Source: CAYLKS01 sp964384205 [NCBI: uncultured bacterium]
GTDB taxonomy: Bacteria; JAGOEH01
Reading direction: 5' to 3'
Assembly (NCBI GenBank): GCA_964384205.1
Contig: CAYLKS010000090.1
Coordinates: 1-8,214, forward strand
DNA length: 8,214 nucleotides
In this document: piece after piece, positions 1 to 6,643 of the stretch
Layout of the letters: each line of letters begins with the position of its first letter
Position numbering within the stretch: position 1 is the first letter of the stretch
Notes under the pieces: model-generated
What the model was told of the DNA's origin: nothing
The model's input: only the letters and a program-made list of their open reading frames with translations
The model's database searches: none
Made by a program: the position numbers and the translations under genes

Positions 1-197
1 CAGTCTATTGAAGGTAAGATCAAGACCTGTATTGTCCGGAAAATGGTTTGTAACCTTTGTTTGTGATATTGAGCATAAATCTGTTGAGGAGTTGTATTGT
101 TGTCCTTGCTGTGGTTTTTCTCTTCAAAGAGACAAATATATTGAGTCTGGAGCTACAGACTCTCGGTATACCCGTAGAAGCCGTCTGCTTTAGGTGA
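1..197 (+). pseudogene. tnpB: tnpB remnant: frameshifted, catalytic core deleted
   Basis: TnpB is the RNA-guided RuvC-type nuclease of IS200/IS605 elements. Three reading frames carry pieces of it. Frame 1 (1-36) reads SIEGKIKTCIV. Frame 2 reads SGKWFVTFVCDIEHK (35-79) and then, in the same frame, the second zinc-knuckle part with CCPCCGF and QRD (about 80-133). Frame 3 from 147 reads LELQTLGIPVEAVCFR and stops at TGA 195-197 inside the right-end hairpin. An intact TnpB has a long stretch with the RuvC Asp and Glu residues between the GKWFVTFVC segment and the zinc knuckle. That stretch is missing here. Two frameshifts plus the deletion make it a pseudogene. The assignment to TnpB rests on these family-typical motifs, and the frame-3 tail is the least certain part. 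Confidence 0.75.
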
Positions 198-209
198 CGG
201 AGTAGTCAC
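143..209 (+). other. IS right-end hairpins, possible omega-RNA scaffold relic
   Basis: Two stem-loops lie in series. GAGTCTG (143-149) pairs with CAGACTC (156-162) around a 6-nt loop. CCGTC (181-185) pairs with GACGG (196-200) around an inner part with a T-T mismatch and a TTTA loop. In IS200/IS605 elements the right end forms hairpins that TnpA binds as single-stranded DNA, and the same region supplies the scaffold of the TnpB guide RNA. The protein partner is dead in this copy, so any RNA would have to act with a TnpB from elsewhere. The hairpins are seen directly; their role is inferred from the family. Confidence 0.5.
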
Positions 210-225
210 AAAAATGATATTTGAC

Positions 226-272
226 TCACCAAAAACCTCCTCAAGCGTGAAAGTCCAGGCTTTAGCCGTGGG
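226..272 (-). repeat. Leader repeat copy A: hairpin, Shine-Dalgarno and GTG start of an interrupted gene
   Basis: Bases 226-252 match 4565-4591 at 26 of 27 positions, and GGCTTTAGCCGT at 258-269 is identical to 4600-4611. Read on the minus strand the unit gives a small hairpin (GGC/GCC around TAAA), then GAGGAG (complement of 237-242), a 7-nt spacer and GTG (229-227). The copy at 4565 starts a real gene with the same spacing. Here the frame runs only seven codons before a TGA near the end of the left IS element. This suggests a phage gene whose body was displaced by the insertion. An alternative is that the repeat is itself a scrap of IS 3' sequence. Confidence 0.6.
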
Positions 273-290
273 GTTACTGATATTCCAGCT

Positions 291-314
291 AAAGCAAGAA
301 GATTTCTGCTTTTT
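291..314 (+). terminator. Weak hairpin with T-run between the left IS relic and the hub-like gene
   Basis: AAAGCA (291-296) pairs with TGCTTT (307-312) and GAA (298-300) with TTC (304-306), with one bulged A. On the plus strand a run of T (310-314) follows or overlaps the stem. It could end transcription coming out of the IS relic toward the convergent phage gene, whose stop codon is at 319. The stem is AT-rich and the T-run is short, so function is doubtful. Confidence 0.3.
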
Positions 315-318
315 GCCG

Positions 319-1566
319 TTAAAAAAATTCAAAACAATTAAATTTAACAACATGAGACAAAATTGGTTCTCTAATATTTTTTCTAAAAAATATATTCACA
401 ATATTAAATGGTGTATATTTAAAATCATTTTGTTTTTCAAAATTATAAATATTACCTAATTGAATTGAATTTGGAATAGAATTCGGACAGTAAAAATCAG
501 CAATAGTTGTTATTTTATTATCAAAGAGATTTTTAGCATTCTCAAATCTAGTTTGAGAATTTATTATACTATCTGGAGCATATAAATCAGTGTATTCAAC
601 TGACCTATTTACTTTTTTACGATTGTTGGATAATGTTAAATTAATATTAGTTGTGAGTGAAATATTATTATATTCATTAATAGATATAACTTTATTTTCG
701 ATAGTTTTATGTGTAGGTATGAAAGATTTTATTTGCTTATCAGTTTTATAATTAATTTCATTTGTGATAACATTTTTAGTTTCTGAATTTTTATGAACTA
801 TCGAAAAAAAATCAGAAACAGGTGTGTATTTTAGTTTTCGTAAACCTTGAAAAATATCTGTTTTTTCATACATATCAACTTTTTTAAATAATTTTTTATT
901 GCTTAAATTAATATAATTAACACATATATCACGTGTATTATCTTCTGAAAAATTAAAATCATCGAAAAAATAAAAATTAAACGAATTAAATGGTTTGTAT
1001 TTTTTGATAATCTCAGATGGAACAACTAAATCATTTTGTGTTTTGATTAAAATTTGTTCGTACAAATATTCGTTCTTTTCCGCCGTTAATCCTATATTAT
1101 TAAAATAAAAACCATCTCCATAATTTTTCACTATAAATTTTTGATATTTTTTGATAACATCGTAACTCGTTGTGTTATTTATTATTGTATTAAATGCATT
1201 GGTTGTACTCATATAATGTAATATAGGATTAACTAACAATAAACTACACGATACAGTTTGTTTAATATTTATATCGTTGTCATTAGTTGTTAAATATAAA
1301 ACTTTATAAACTTTTTCATACAATAAAATAGAACGTTTATTGTTATTAATTAAAAATATAATTAAATTAAATCTAGGAAAGTTTGAAGAAGAAATATCAT
1401 TTTTAATTTGTTGAACGACAACATCAGTTAGATTTATTTTAATAAGACAATATGATGAATTTTTTTCAATAGGTTGTTTAATAAAAGAACAAAATTGTAC
1501 ATCATTATATAATTCTTTAGTTTCAACAGCTTGTAAAATTATCTCATAATCTAAAAAGTTTGACAT
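319..1566 (-). CDS. Putative phage structural protein, possibly tail/baseplate hub-like
   Basis: A 415-residue protein with no signal peptide or obvious membrane segment. It has two segments reminiscent of baseplate-hub (gp27-like) proteins: YEQILI followed by an FYFFDDF cluster (about residues 169-204), and near the C terminus CPNSIPNSIQLG followed by alternating strand-like sequence (about 360-415). The middle (about 240-330) is rich in Asn, Lys and Thr and looks like low-complexity linker. The function is a weak family resemblance read by eye, not an identification; otherwise it is hypothetical. I place the start at ATG 1566 because GAGGAT lies just upstream (complement of 1571-1576). A longer frame from 1599 would run back through the terminator hairpin. 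It is the last gene of the minus-strand block and is separated from ligA by a terminator, so it may be transcribed separately. Confidence 0.6.
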   Translation of the reverse strand: MSNFLDYEIILQAVETKELYNDVQFCSFIKQPIEKNSSYCLIKINLTDVVVQQIKNDISSSNFPRFNLIIFLINNNKRSILLYEKVYKVLYLTTNDNDINIKQTVSCSLLLVNPILHYMSTTNAFNTIINNTTSYDVIKKYQKFIVKNYGDGFYFNNIGLTAEKNEYLYEQILIKTQNDLVVPSEIIKKYKPFNSFNFYFFDDFNFSEDNTRDICVNYINLSNKKLFKKVDMYEKTDIFQGLRKLKYTPVSDFFSIVHKNSETKNVITNEINYKTDKQIKSFIPTHKTIENKVISINEYNNISLTTNINLTLSNNRKKVNRSVEYTDLYAPDSIINSQTRFENAKNLFDNKITTIADFYCPNSIPNSIQLGNIYNFEKQNDFKYTPFNIVNIFFRKNIREPILSHVVKFNCFEFF

Positions 1567-1576
1567 TCTTATCCTC

Positions 1577-1616
1577 AAAAAAAAAATTGTATCTTCCACG
1601 AATAATCGTGGAAGAT
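1577..1616 (-). terminator. Factor-independent terminator after ligA
   Basis: An 11-bp perfect stem (1591-1601 with 1606-1616) around a 4-nt loop begins 12 nt past the ligA stop codon on the minus strand. After five nucleotides it is followed by ten T (complement of A at 1577-1586). The five-base gap before the T-run is slightly longer than ideal. The T-run abuts the Shine-Dalgarno of the next gene, so the hairpin may also shape the leader of that gene. Confidence 0.7.
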
Positions 1617-1628
1617 TAAAGAGTCTAA

Positions 1629-3395
1629 TTATTTTGTTAAATATTTTTCAAAGTCGTCATAAGAAACAATTTGTATTCCTAATTCTTTTGCCTTTCGAAT
1701 TTTTAGACTTTGGCTGTTAATATCATTAGCAATGACCAAACTAATATCTTTAGTTACTGAATCTTTTACGTAATAATTTTTTTTTAAACACAACTCTTTT
1801 AATTGTGTTCTTGGTAGCTTGCCTTTTCCTGTCATACAAATATATTTAATTTTACTTTTATTACTATTTTTTATTTTTGGAAATAATTTACATAATTTAA
1901 GTAAGTCATTTTTTTTATTTTTTAAATCATAATATATATCCAATGCTCTTTTTTTACCAATATTTTCGATTTTTTCCAAATCAAAAGGTTTTAATGTTAT
2001 TAATTCATCAATTGAAATATTTTTTAATATTTTTTGACTCATTGAACGGCCGATTCCACGAATATTCAATGACGATAAAAGTTTCCAATCTTCAATAGAA
2101 TTATTTTTTATTTTATTTATTTCATTGAGTAAATTAATAGCAGATTTTTCACCAAATCTTTCGATACTAATCAATTCGTCTTTTTTAATATTTAGTATTT
2201 TAATAATATTATCAAATCCTTTATTATTTAATTTTTCTAAAGTAGTATAACCTAATGTTTGTATTCCAAGTCTTGTAATTGAATCATATAATTTTTTCAA
2301 ATATGTTCCTTCACAATCAGGATTACTACAATGAATATCAGGTTCTTTATATAGTAATTTTGAACCGCAATTTGGACAAAATTGAAAAACTATTGATTTT
2401 CGATTTTTTCCTGGTTGTGATTTAACTATATGGGGAATAATTTCACCAGCTTTTTCAATTGTTACTATATCATTAATTTTTAAATCGTTATCAATTATAA
2501 ATTTAGCATTATGTAAAGCAACCTTGGATACAGTTGTGTTGTATAAATTAATCGGTTCAAGTATTCCAATCGGTGTTATAGAATATTTTCCAACACTCCA
2601 CACAACATCTTTCAAAATAGTTTTTTTCATTTCACTTTGAAATTTATAAGCTATTTCTCCTCTCGGATGATGACTAGTACTACCTAACATCGAAGAATAT
2701 TTTTTATCCGCTAATTTTATAACAAATCCATCAACATCATAATTAAATATTGAAGGATCTTTAATTTGTTTTTCGAGTTTTTTAAAATTTAATTTTAATA
2801 ACTCTTGAATCGAATATTCTTTCGAAAACGCTTCAAAGTCAACCAAATGAATTTTGTTTTTAAAAATTTTATTTAATTTTTTTCCCATCAAAATCGAACT
2901 GCAAGCATGTCTCGCTGTTTTAAATTTTTGACCGTCATTACGCTTAAAAATATCTTGTTCGGTTTTAAAAATATTTCTTGGAATTATAATTTCTCCTCTA
3001 ACATCTTCAGTAACATCTTTTAATGCTGTTATTTTTTTATTAACATATCGAATTAAACAAATTTTATTTGATATATTTTCTCCTTTCGTAAACAGTTGTC
3101 CATTTTGTAAAACTCCAGAAACACCATCTAATTTAGGTTCAAACAAGAATCTTTCTTGGTCATTTCTTTTTACAGAATCAATCCATTTTTTGAGTTCATT
3201 AACTGAATATATTTTTCTTAACGACAACATAGATCTGTTTTTATTATAATAAATAGCATCAGATGTAGGATCTATTTTCTTTAATTGTTCAACCAAACAA
3301 TCATATTCAAAATCAGAAATTTCAGGATTATTTTCTTCCCAATATTTTTGATTATGATATTTAATTTTATTTTCTAAAGATATTTTATCCTGCAT
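1629..3395 (-). CDS. ligA: NAD+-dependent DNA ligase (LigA family) with BRCT domain
   Basis: Seals nicks with 3'-OH and 5'-phosphate ends in duplex DNA, using NAD+ as AMP donor; expected role in phage replication and repair. The 588 residues are shorter than the roughly 670 of bacterial LigA, but all domains are visible. Domain Ia (residues 10-45) has the NPEISDFEYD motif that helps bind NMN. The adenylation domain has KLDG at 88-91 (Lys88 is the predicted AMP-carrying residue), DVRGEI at 131-136, DVDGFVIKL at 220-228 and AYKF at 249-252. An OB fold follows (about 265-325), then a four-Cys zinc finger (Cys340, 343, 356, 361), helix-hairpin-helix repeats (about 370-490) and a C-terminal BRCT domain (about 514-588). 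The start ATG has an AAAGGAT ribosome site with 7-nt spacing from AGG. It lies 15 nt after the upstream stop codon, so it is probably co-transcribed with the beta N-half gene. No key residue appears missing. Confidence 0.95.
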   Translation of the reverse strand: MQDKISLENKIKYHNQKYWEENNPEISDFEYDCLVEQLKKIDPTSDAIYYNKNRSMLSLRKIYSVNELKKWIDSVKRNDQERFLFEPKLDGVSGVLQNGQLFTKGENISNKICLIRYVNKKITALKDVTEDVRGEIIIPRNIFKTEQDIFKRNDGQKFKTARHACSSILMGKKLNKIFKNKIHLVDFEAFSKEYSIQELLKLNFKKLEKQIKDPSIFNYDVDGFVIKLADKKYSSMLGSTSHHPRGEIAYKFQSEMKKTILKDVVWSVGKYSITPIGILEPINLYNTTVSKVALHNAKFIIDNDLKINDIVTIEKAGEIIPHIVKSQPGKNRKSIVFQFCPNCGSKLLYKEPDIHCSNPDCEGTYLKKLYDSITRLGIQTLGYTTLEKLNNKGFDNIIKILNIKKDELISIERFGEKSAINLLNEINKIKNNSIEDWKLLSSLNIRGIGRSMSQKILKNISIDELITLKPFDLEKIENIGKKRALDIYYDLKNKKNDLLKLCKLFPKIKNSNKSKIKYICMTGKGKLPRTQLKELCLKKNYYVKDSVTKDISLVIANDINSQSLKIRKAKELGIQIVSYDDFEKYLTK

Positions 3396-3410
3396 AATAC
3401 ATCCTTTCTT

Positions 3411-4568
3411 TTAATCTAAAAACGGATTTAAAGTTTTAATATACCCAAATGTATCAACTTTTGTCGATGAAGTAATTGAAATTATTTCACCTGGATTATC
3501 TGATGAAACAGTTATTGGACAAATTGTTTTGAAATGTGTGTTATGTAAACTTGATAAGTTTGGAGATTGTTTAACGAATGGACTAATCATTGATGCTTTA
3601 AAGATTTGTGAACAACTTAATAAATTACTACTGTTATACAAAAAATTTCCTTTTAATTTTGTTTGAAAATGTTTAACAATTTCAAAAAAATCAGTTTTTA
3701 TTATGTCATTTTTAAAACCTTTTATGGCTAAATTAGCAACACTTGCAACTTTTTTAATAATTGGAGCTAATATCAATTCCATGAATACAAATCTTTTTTC
3801 AGTCAAATCAACAAAATTTTTGTCGTTTTCTTTCGATAAAGCTTTTTTGATAACAGATAACAAATTAACTTTATTCATGTTATAAGAAGTTTTATATAAA
3901 TTATACGTGTAATCATCAAACATTAATTTGTTAAAATAATTAATAATTTTATTAATACTATTTCTTCTTATATTTTTATTAAAATAATTTAATGTGTTTT
4001 CTTTAGTTTCATATTCAATATAACCAATCTTTTTTTTAATTAAATCATCAATAGTTGTATCTTTATAATATAAAAGACTAAAAAATAATTTAAAAGGTAT
4101 ATTAACTCCACAAAATGATACAACTTTATTTTTATAAAATATTGTAAGCGAATTAAATAATGCATAAATTTTTGTTGATTTGTTTTTTTCAATAATAGGT
4201 TTGTCGAGCAAATATATAACAGGTATGTAATAATTACCATTTAGAAAAAAGAAATTATCTTCAACTAATGATGGAATGAATATTTTAAAAAATAATTTTT
4301 CTTGTTCAGAATCATTCACATAAACAGCAATTGTTGTTAATTCTGAAGAATTAAAATTTTTATAATTAATTAATGGACTTATTTCAATTTTACTACATTT
4401 CAAATAATTATTATTTTGTGATGAAATATAATTAATAAACAATTCAATAAAATTTGGTAATAATGTATATTGATATTTTCTAAAATTAACAATATCAATC
4501 AATTTCGATTCTCTTAATTTCTTTTTTGTTATTCGAGTTTGTGGTATTGGTGTTGATAATAAATTCAC
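3411..4568 (-). CDS. Phage RNA polymerase beta subunit, N-terminal half
   Basis: A 385-residue protein that looks like the N-terminal half of a split multisubunit RNA polymerase beta chain. Residues 106-117 (FFFLNGNYYIPV) resemble the F-I-NG-x-x-x-V segment of beta. Residues 341-377 (LHNTHF, CPITVSSDNPGEI, DTFGYI) match the order of the beta block HPTHYGR, CPIETPEGPNIG, NEYGFIETPY near the rifampicin and fork region. The chain ends about 10 residues past that block, so the catalytic half is missing and must come from the other gene. Start: GTG at 4568 has GAGGAG with 7-nt spacing, as in the repeat at 226. A TTG at 4583 would overlap that Shine-Dalgarno. The C-terminal half is encoded immediately upstream, the reverse of protein order. 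The rest of the sequence is divergent, so identification rests mainly on the C-terminal block and the neighbour. Confidence 0.8.
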   Translation of the reverse strand: MNLLSTPIPQTRITKKKLRESKLIDIVNFRKYQYTLLPNFIELFINYISSQNNNYLKCSKIEISPLINYKNFNSSELTTIAVYVNDSEQEKLFFKIFIPSLVEDNFFFLNGNYYIPVIYLLDKPIIEKNKSTKIYALFNSLTIFYKNKVVSFCGVNIPFKLFFSLLYYKDTTIDDLIKKKIGYIEYETKENTLNYFNKNIRRNSINKIINYFNKLMFDDYTYNLYKTSYNMNKVNLLSVIKKALSKENDKNFVDLTEKRFVFMELILAPIIKKVASVANLAIKGFKNDIIKTDFFEIVKHFQTKLKGNFLYNSSNLLSCSQIFKASMISPFVKQSPNLSSLHNTHFKTICPITVSSDNPGEIISITSSTKVDTFGYIKTLNPFLD

Positions 4569-4615
4569 CAAAAATCTCCTCAAGCGTGAAAAACTACCTG
4601 GCTTTAGCCGTTTTT
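4565..4615 (-). repeat. Leader repeat copy B: start region of the beta N-half gene
   Basis: This is the second copy of the unit at 226-272. Bases 4565-4591 match 226-252 with one difference, and GGCTTTAGCCGT recurs at 4600-4611. The bases between (4592-4599) differ from copy A. On the minus strand it supplies hairpin, GAGGAG (complement of 4576-4581), spacer and the GTG start codon (4568-4566). Both copies also keep the base after GTG. A third leader, at 6582-6604, shares a looser version of the same pattern. Confidence 0.75.
4589..4615 (-). terminator. Hairpin overlapping the stop codon of the beta C-half gene
   Basis: On the minus strand AAAAAC (complement of 4610-4615) pairs with GTTTTT (complement of 4589-4594), and GGC with GCC around a TAAA loop, with a 5-nt bulge on one side. 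The descending arm is T-rich and the structure starts at the TAA stop. It could attenuate transcription between the two polymerase genes or only protect the 3' end. The stem is bulged, so full termination is unlikely. Confidence 0.4.
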
Positions 4616-6584
4616 AATTTTTAAGAAATTTAATAATTGTATTAATGACACTTTTTGTTGAACTTTTTATATTTATATCTTTAGGAAACTCATATTCACC
4701 GTTAACAATAATTTGCTTAATTAAATCTTTTTTACCTTCATTCCAATCAGATTTAACTGTTATCAATTCTTGAATAGAATTAACACAACCTGAACAAATA
4801 ATACCTTCGAGTTCCATTTGACCGACTTGTGAACCACCACCTCTTAACCGACCTCGTAAAGGTTGTTTTGTCATTCCTTTTATATTTCCAAGATCTCTCG
4901 CTGTTGTTATTTGTTTGGCTATTTTATTTAATTTGATTATATACATTGGTCCGCAAAATACATTTGGAAGAACTATATCTTTTTTTTTAAAAGGAAACGG
5001 TTCTTTTAATTTATCTTCCATAAATTCTAATAATTCTTTTTTAATCAATATATCTTCATTTGGATTAATACCATTTTTCAATATATTATGTAAATTAATT
5101 TTAGAAAATTGTGGGCATTCAATAAATAAATTTGAATTGTTTACATTTTCAATAAAAGCTTCAAGATAATATTTATCATTATTTAATGTTTCAATATGAT
5201 TTTTAACACTATTATAATATTTATTATAATTTAAATTTTTAATTATATTTTCATTTAACCATGTTAAACATTCTATTGTTTTTTCCGGTTTTATCTGAAT
5301 TAATTTATTACAATATTGAACGTTTTTATTTACTGTTAATTCAATAATTTGACCAAGATTCATTCGAGAAAAAACACCAAAAGTATTTGTGATTAAATCA
5401 ATTGGTGTTTTATTTTTTAACATTAACGGGCGAATTTCATCAGGTATGATTAAACTGATAACTCCTTTACCAGCATAACGATTAGTGAATTTATCACCAA
5501 TATGAGAACAATCTGAAGAAATAACTTCAAATTCAATCAAATATATCATATCCTTTGTTTCAACATTTCCTCTTTCTTTTATTTTTTCATTATAAATATA
5601 ATGTTCTTTGAGAATTTTTTTTGTATAATCCAAAGGAAGATAATTATTTAAATTATCATATGTATTAATTATAAAATTACAATAATTAATATACATTTTA
5701 TCTAAACAAACTTGTAATTCTTTATCAAGTAATTTGAAATCTTTCTTGATTTTATGGATTCTATATCCATTTATTGTTCCATTTTTAATTTTAGTTTGAT
5801 TTCTATGTAAAGTTAATAAAGGACTATTATTAGTTATATTAACTAAATCAGATATGTTTAATTTTTTCAATATTTTCGTCATAGTGATTTTATCAGATCT
5901 TGGAATAACATCACAACAAACGATATTTTCTTTAATATTTTGACCAATATTAGGAAAATATATAAGCGAACCTTTTAAATCTTTATATAACTTTTGTAAA
6001 ACAGTGTGTTCAAAAATAGGTATATAAATATATTCTATATAATTAACTAAAGATTTTTTTGCAAAACTTTCAGATATAACAATCGCATCTTCGTGGTTAT
6101 ATCCGAAAAATGGCATAAATGCTGTGTTAACATTATAACCAAAAGAATATATTCCATTATTGAAACAATCGTATTCATAAATTATATCTCCTTTTTGGAA
6201 GTTTGTTTTTGCTGGTAAAGCATTTCGTAGTATTGAAGAATAATTATTAATCGTTTTTTTTATTTTTGGAAGCTTTTTCGTTACAATTCGATCTAGATTC
6301 TCATAGTATATAATTATAATATTTGAATCATTAAAGATTACTTGTCCGTCATCTTCAGCAACTAATATACCGAGTTTAGCATTCGTAGTAATATTATTAA
6401 ATTCATTAGTAATTGTGAATGGTATTTCACAATTCAAACTTGTAATGCTTTGTTGAATCTGTTTCGAAGACATTTGTAATCTTGTTGAATCTGTTGAACC
6501 TAAAAATGGAATAGTTGCTAATTGAATCGAAGTTAGCATAAAAATTATGCGCAATTCGTGAAAAATGCGCATTCCTCCTTTCAT
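4614..6584 (-). CDS. Phage RNA polymerase beta subunit, C-terminal half
   Basis: A 656-residue protein carrying the catalytic half of a multisubunit RNA polymerase beta chain. Visible blocks in beta order are: IPFLGSTDSTRLQMSSKQ (about 26-43; like IPFLEHDDANRALMGSN), AFMPFFGYNHEDAIVISE (155-172; Glu165-Asp166 of the GYNFEDAI motif), GDKFTNRYAGKGV (363-375; the two active-site lysines of GDKMAGRHGNKGV), FGVFSRMNLGQ (402-412), MYIIKLNKIAKQ (547-558), RGGGSQVGQMELEG (581-594) and LITVKSDWNEGK (607-618). The catalytic motifs look intact. The homology begins almost at the N terminus, so the N-terminal half is a separate protein, encoded by the next gene downstream. Start: ATG 6584 has GAGGGG with 6-nt spacing. 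ATG 6539 (MLTSIQLATIPF) is a real alternative because a hairpin could bring an AAAGGAGG next to it. Other polymerase subunits are not in this window. Confidence 0.93.
   Translation of the reverse strand: MKGGMRIFHELRIIFMLTSIQLATIPFLGSTDSTRLQMSSKQIQQSITSLNCEIPFTITNEFNNITTNAKLGILVAEDDGQVIFNDSNIIIIYYENLDRIVTKKLPKIKKTINNYSSILRNALPAKTNFQKGDIIYEYDCFNNGIYSFGYNVNTAFMPFFGYNHEDAIVISESFAKKSLVNYIEYIYIPIFEHTVLQKLYKDLKGSLIYFPNIGQNIKENIVCCDVIPRSDKITMTKILKKLNISDLVNITNNSPLLTLHRNQTKIKNGTINGYRIHKIKKDFKLLDKELQVCLDKMYINYCNFIINTYDNLNNYLPLDYTKKILKEHYIYNEKIKERGNVETKDMIYLIEFEVISSDCSHIGDKFTNRYAGKGVISLIIPDEIRPLMLKNKTPIDLITNTFGVFSRMNLGQIIELTVNKNVQYCNKLIQIKPEKTIECLTWLNENIIKNLNYNKYYNSVKNHIETLNNDKYYLEAFIENVNNSNLFIECPQFSKINLHNILKNGINPNEDILIKKELLEFMEDKLKEPFPFKKKDIVLPNVFCGPMYIIKLNKIAKQITTARDLGNIKGMTKQPLRGRLRGGGSQVGQMELEGIICSGCVNSIQELITVKSDWNEGKKDLIKQIIVNGEYEFPKDINIKSSTKSVINTIIKFLKN
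6539..6581 (-). promoter_or_regulatory. Inverted repeat between Shine-Dalgarno and a second ATG of the beta C-half gene
   Basis: On the minus strand AAAGGAGG (complement of 6574-6581) is followed by ATGCGCA (6572-6566), a 12-nt loop, TGCGCAT (6553-6547), AATTTTT and ATG (6539-6537). The 7-bp stem is perfect. Folding would leave about 8 nt between GGAGG and ATG 6539, close to ideal. It would also hide the ATG at 6572. The homology to beta begins right after ATG 6539. The stem and T-run could instead act as a weak attenuator. Confidence 0.45.
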
Positions 6585-6616
6585 CAAAAACCCCTCGAGC
6601 ATGAAAACCTTCGGTT
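6582..6616 (-). promoter_or_regulatory. Leader of the beta C-half gene, diverged relative of the leader repeat
   Basis: Minus-strand order is a small hairpin (AACC/GGTT around GAA, 6606-6616), TTTTCATGCTCGAGGGG, TTTTTG and ATG 6584. Copies A and B have hairpin, TTTCACGCTTGAGGAG, a T-rich spacer and GTG. Shared positions and layout suggest common origin or common constraint, but the match is much weaker than between A and B. GAGGGG (complement of 6591-6596) is 6 nt from the ATG. Confidence 0.45.
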
Positions 6617-6643
6617 GTATACGTGAGTACTAATTCTGTATGT

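Larger units (their letters stand above)
1..213 (+). mobile_element. Right-hand remnant of an IS200/IS605-type element (decayed tnpB plus right end)
   Basis: This stretch is visibly less AT-rich than the phage genes and carries the 3' part of a tnpB gene followed by a hairpin with a TTTA loop at 181-200. Such a hairpin is expected at the right end of an IS200/IS605 element. The element continues beyond the left edge of the window. The right boundary is inferred to lie between the hairpin and about 213, because a phage leader repeat that also occurs at 4565 begins at 226. The exact cleavage site cannot be read without an empty-site comparison. The tnpB is broken, so this copy cannot encode a working TnpB. 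Confidence 0.7.

Noticed and set aside
214-459. Plus-strand open frame of 81 codons starting in the left IS border
   Set aside because: It runs through the leader repeat and then antisense into the 3' end of the hub-like gene. The first part (KVQALAVG, LKQED) could be read as a TnpB tail in another frame, but the frame-3 tail ending at 195-197 fits the right-end hairpin better.
3703-3885. Plus-strand open frame opposite the beta N-half gene
   Set aside because: Antisense shadow of a well-supported gene, no ribosome site and no recognisable motif.
4566-4616. Intron or intein as the cause of the beta split
   Set aside because: The two halves are in the wrong order for splicing to rebuild beta, and no splicing motifs or homing endonuclease are present.
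4915-5169. Plus-strand open frame opposite the beta C-half gene
   Set aside because: Antisense shadow lying over conserved beta motifs on the other strand.
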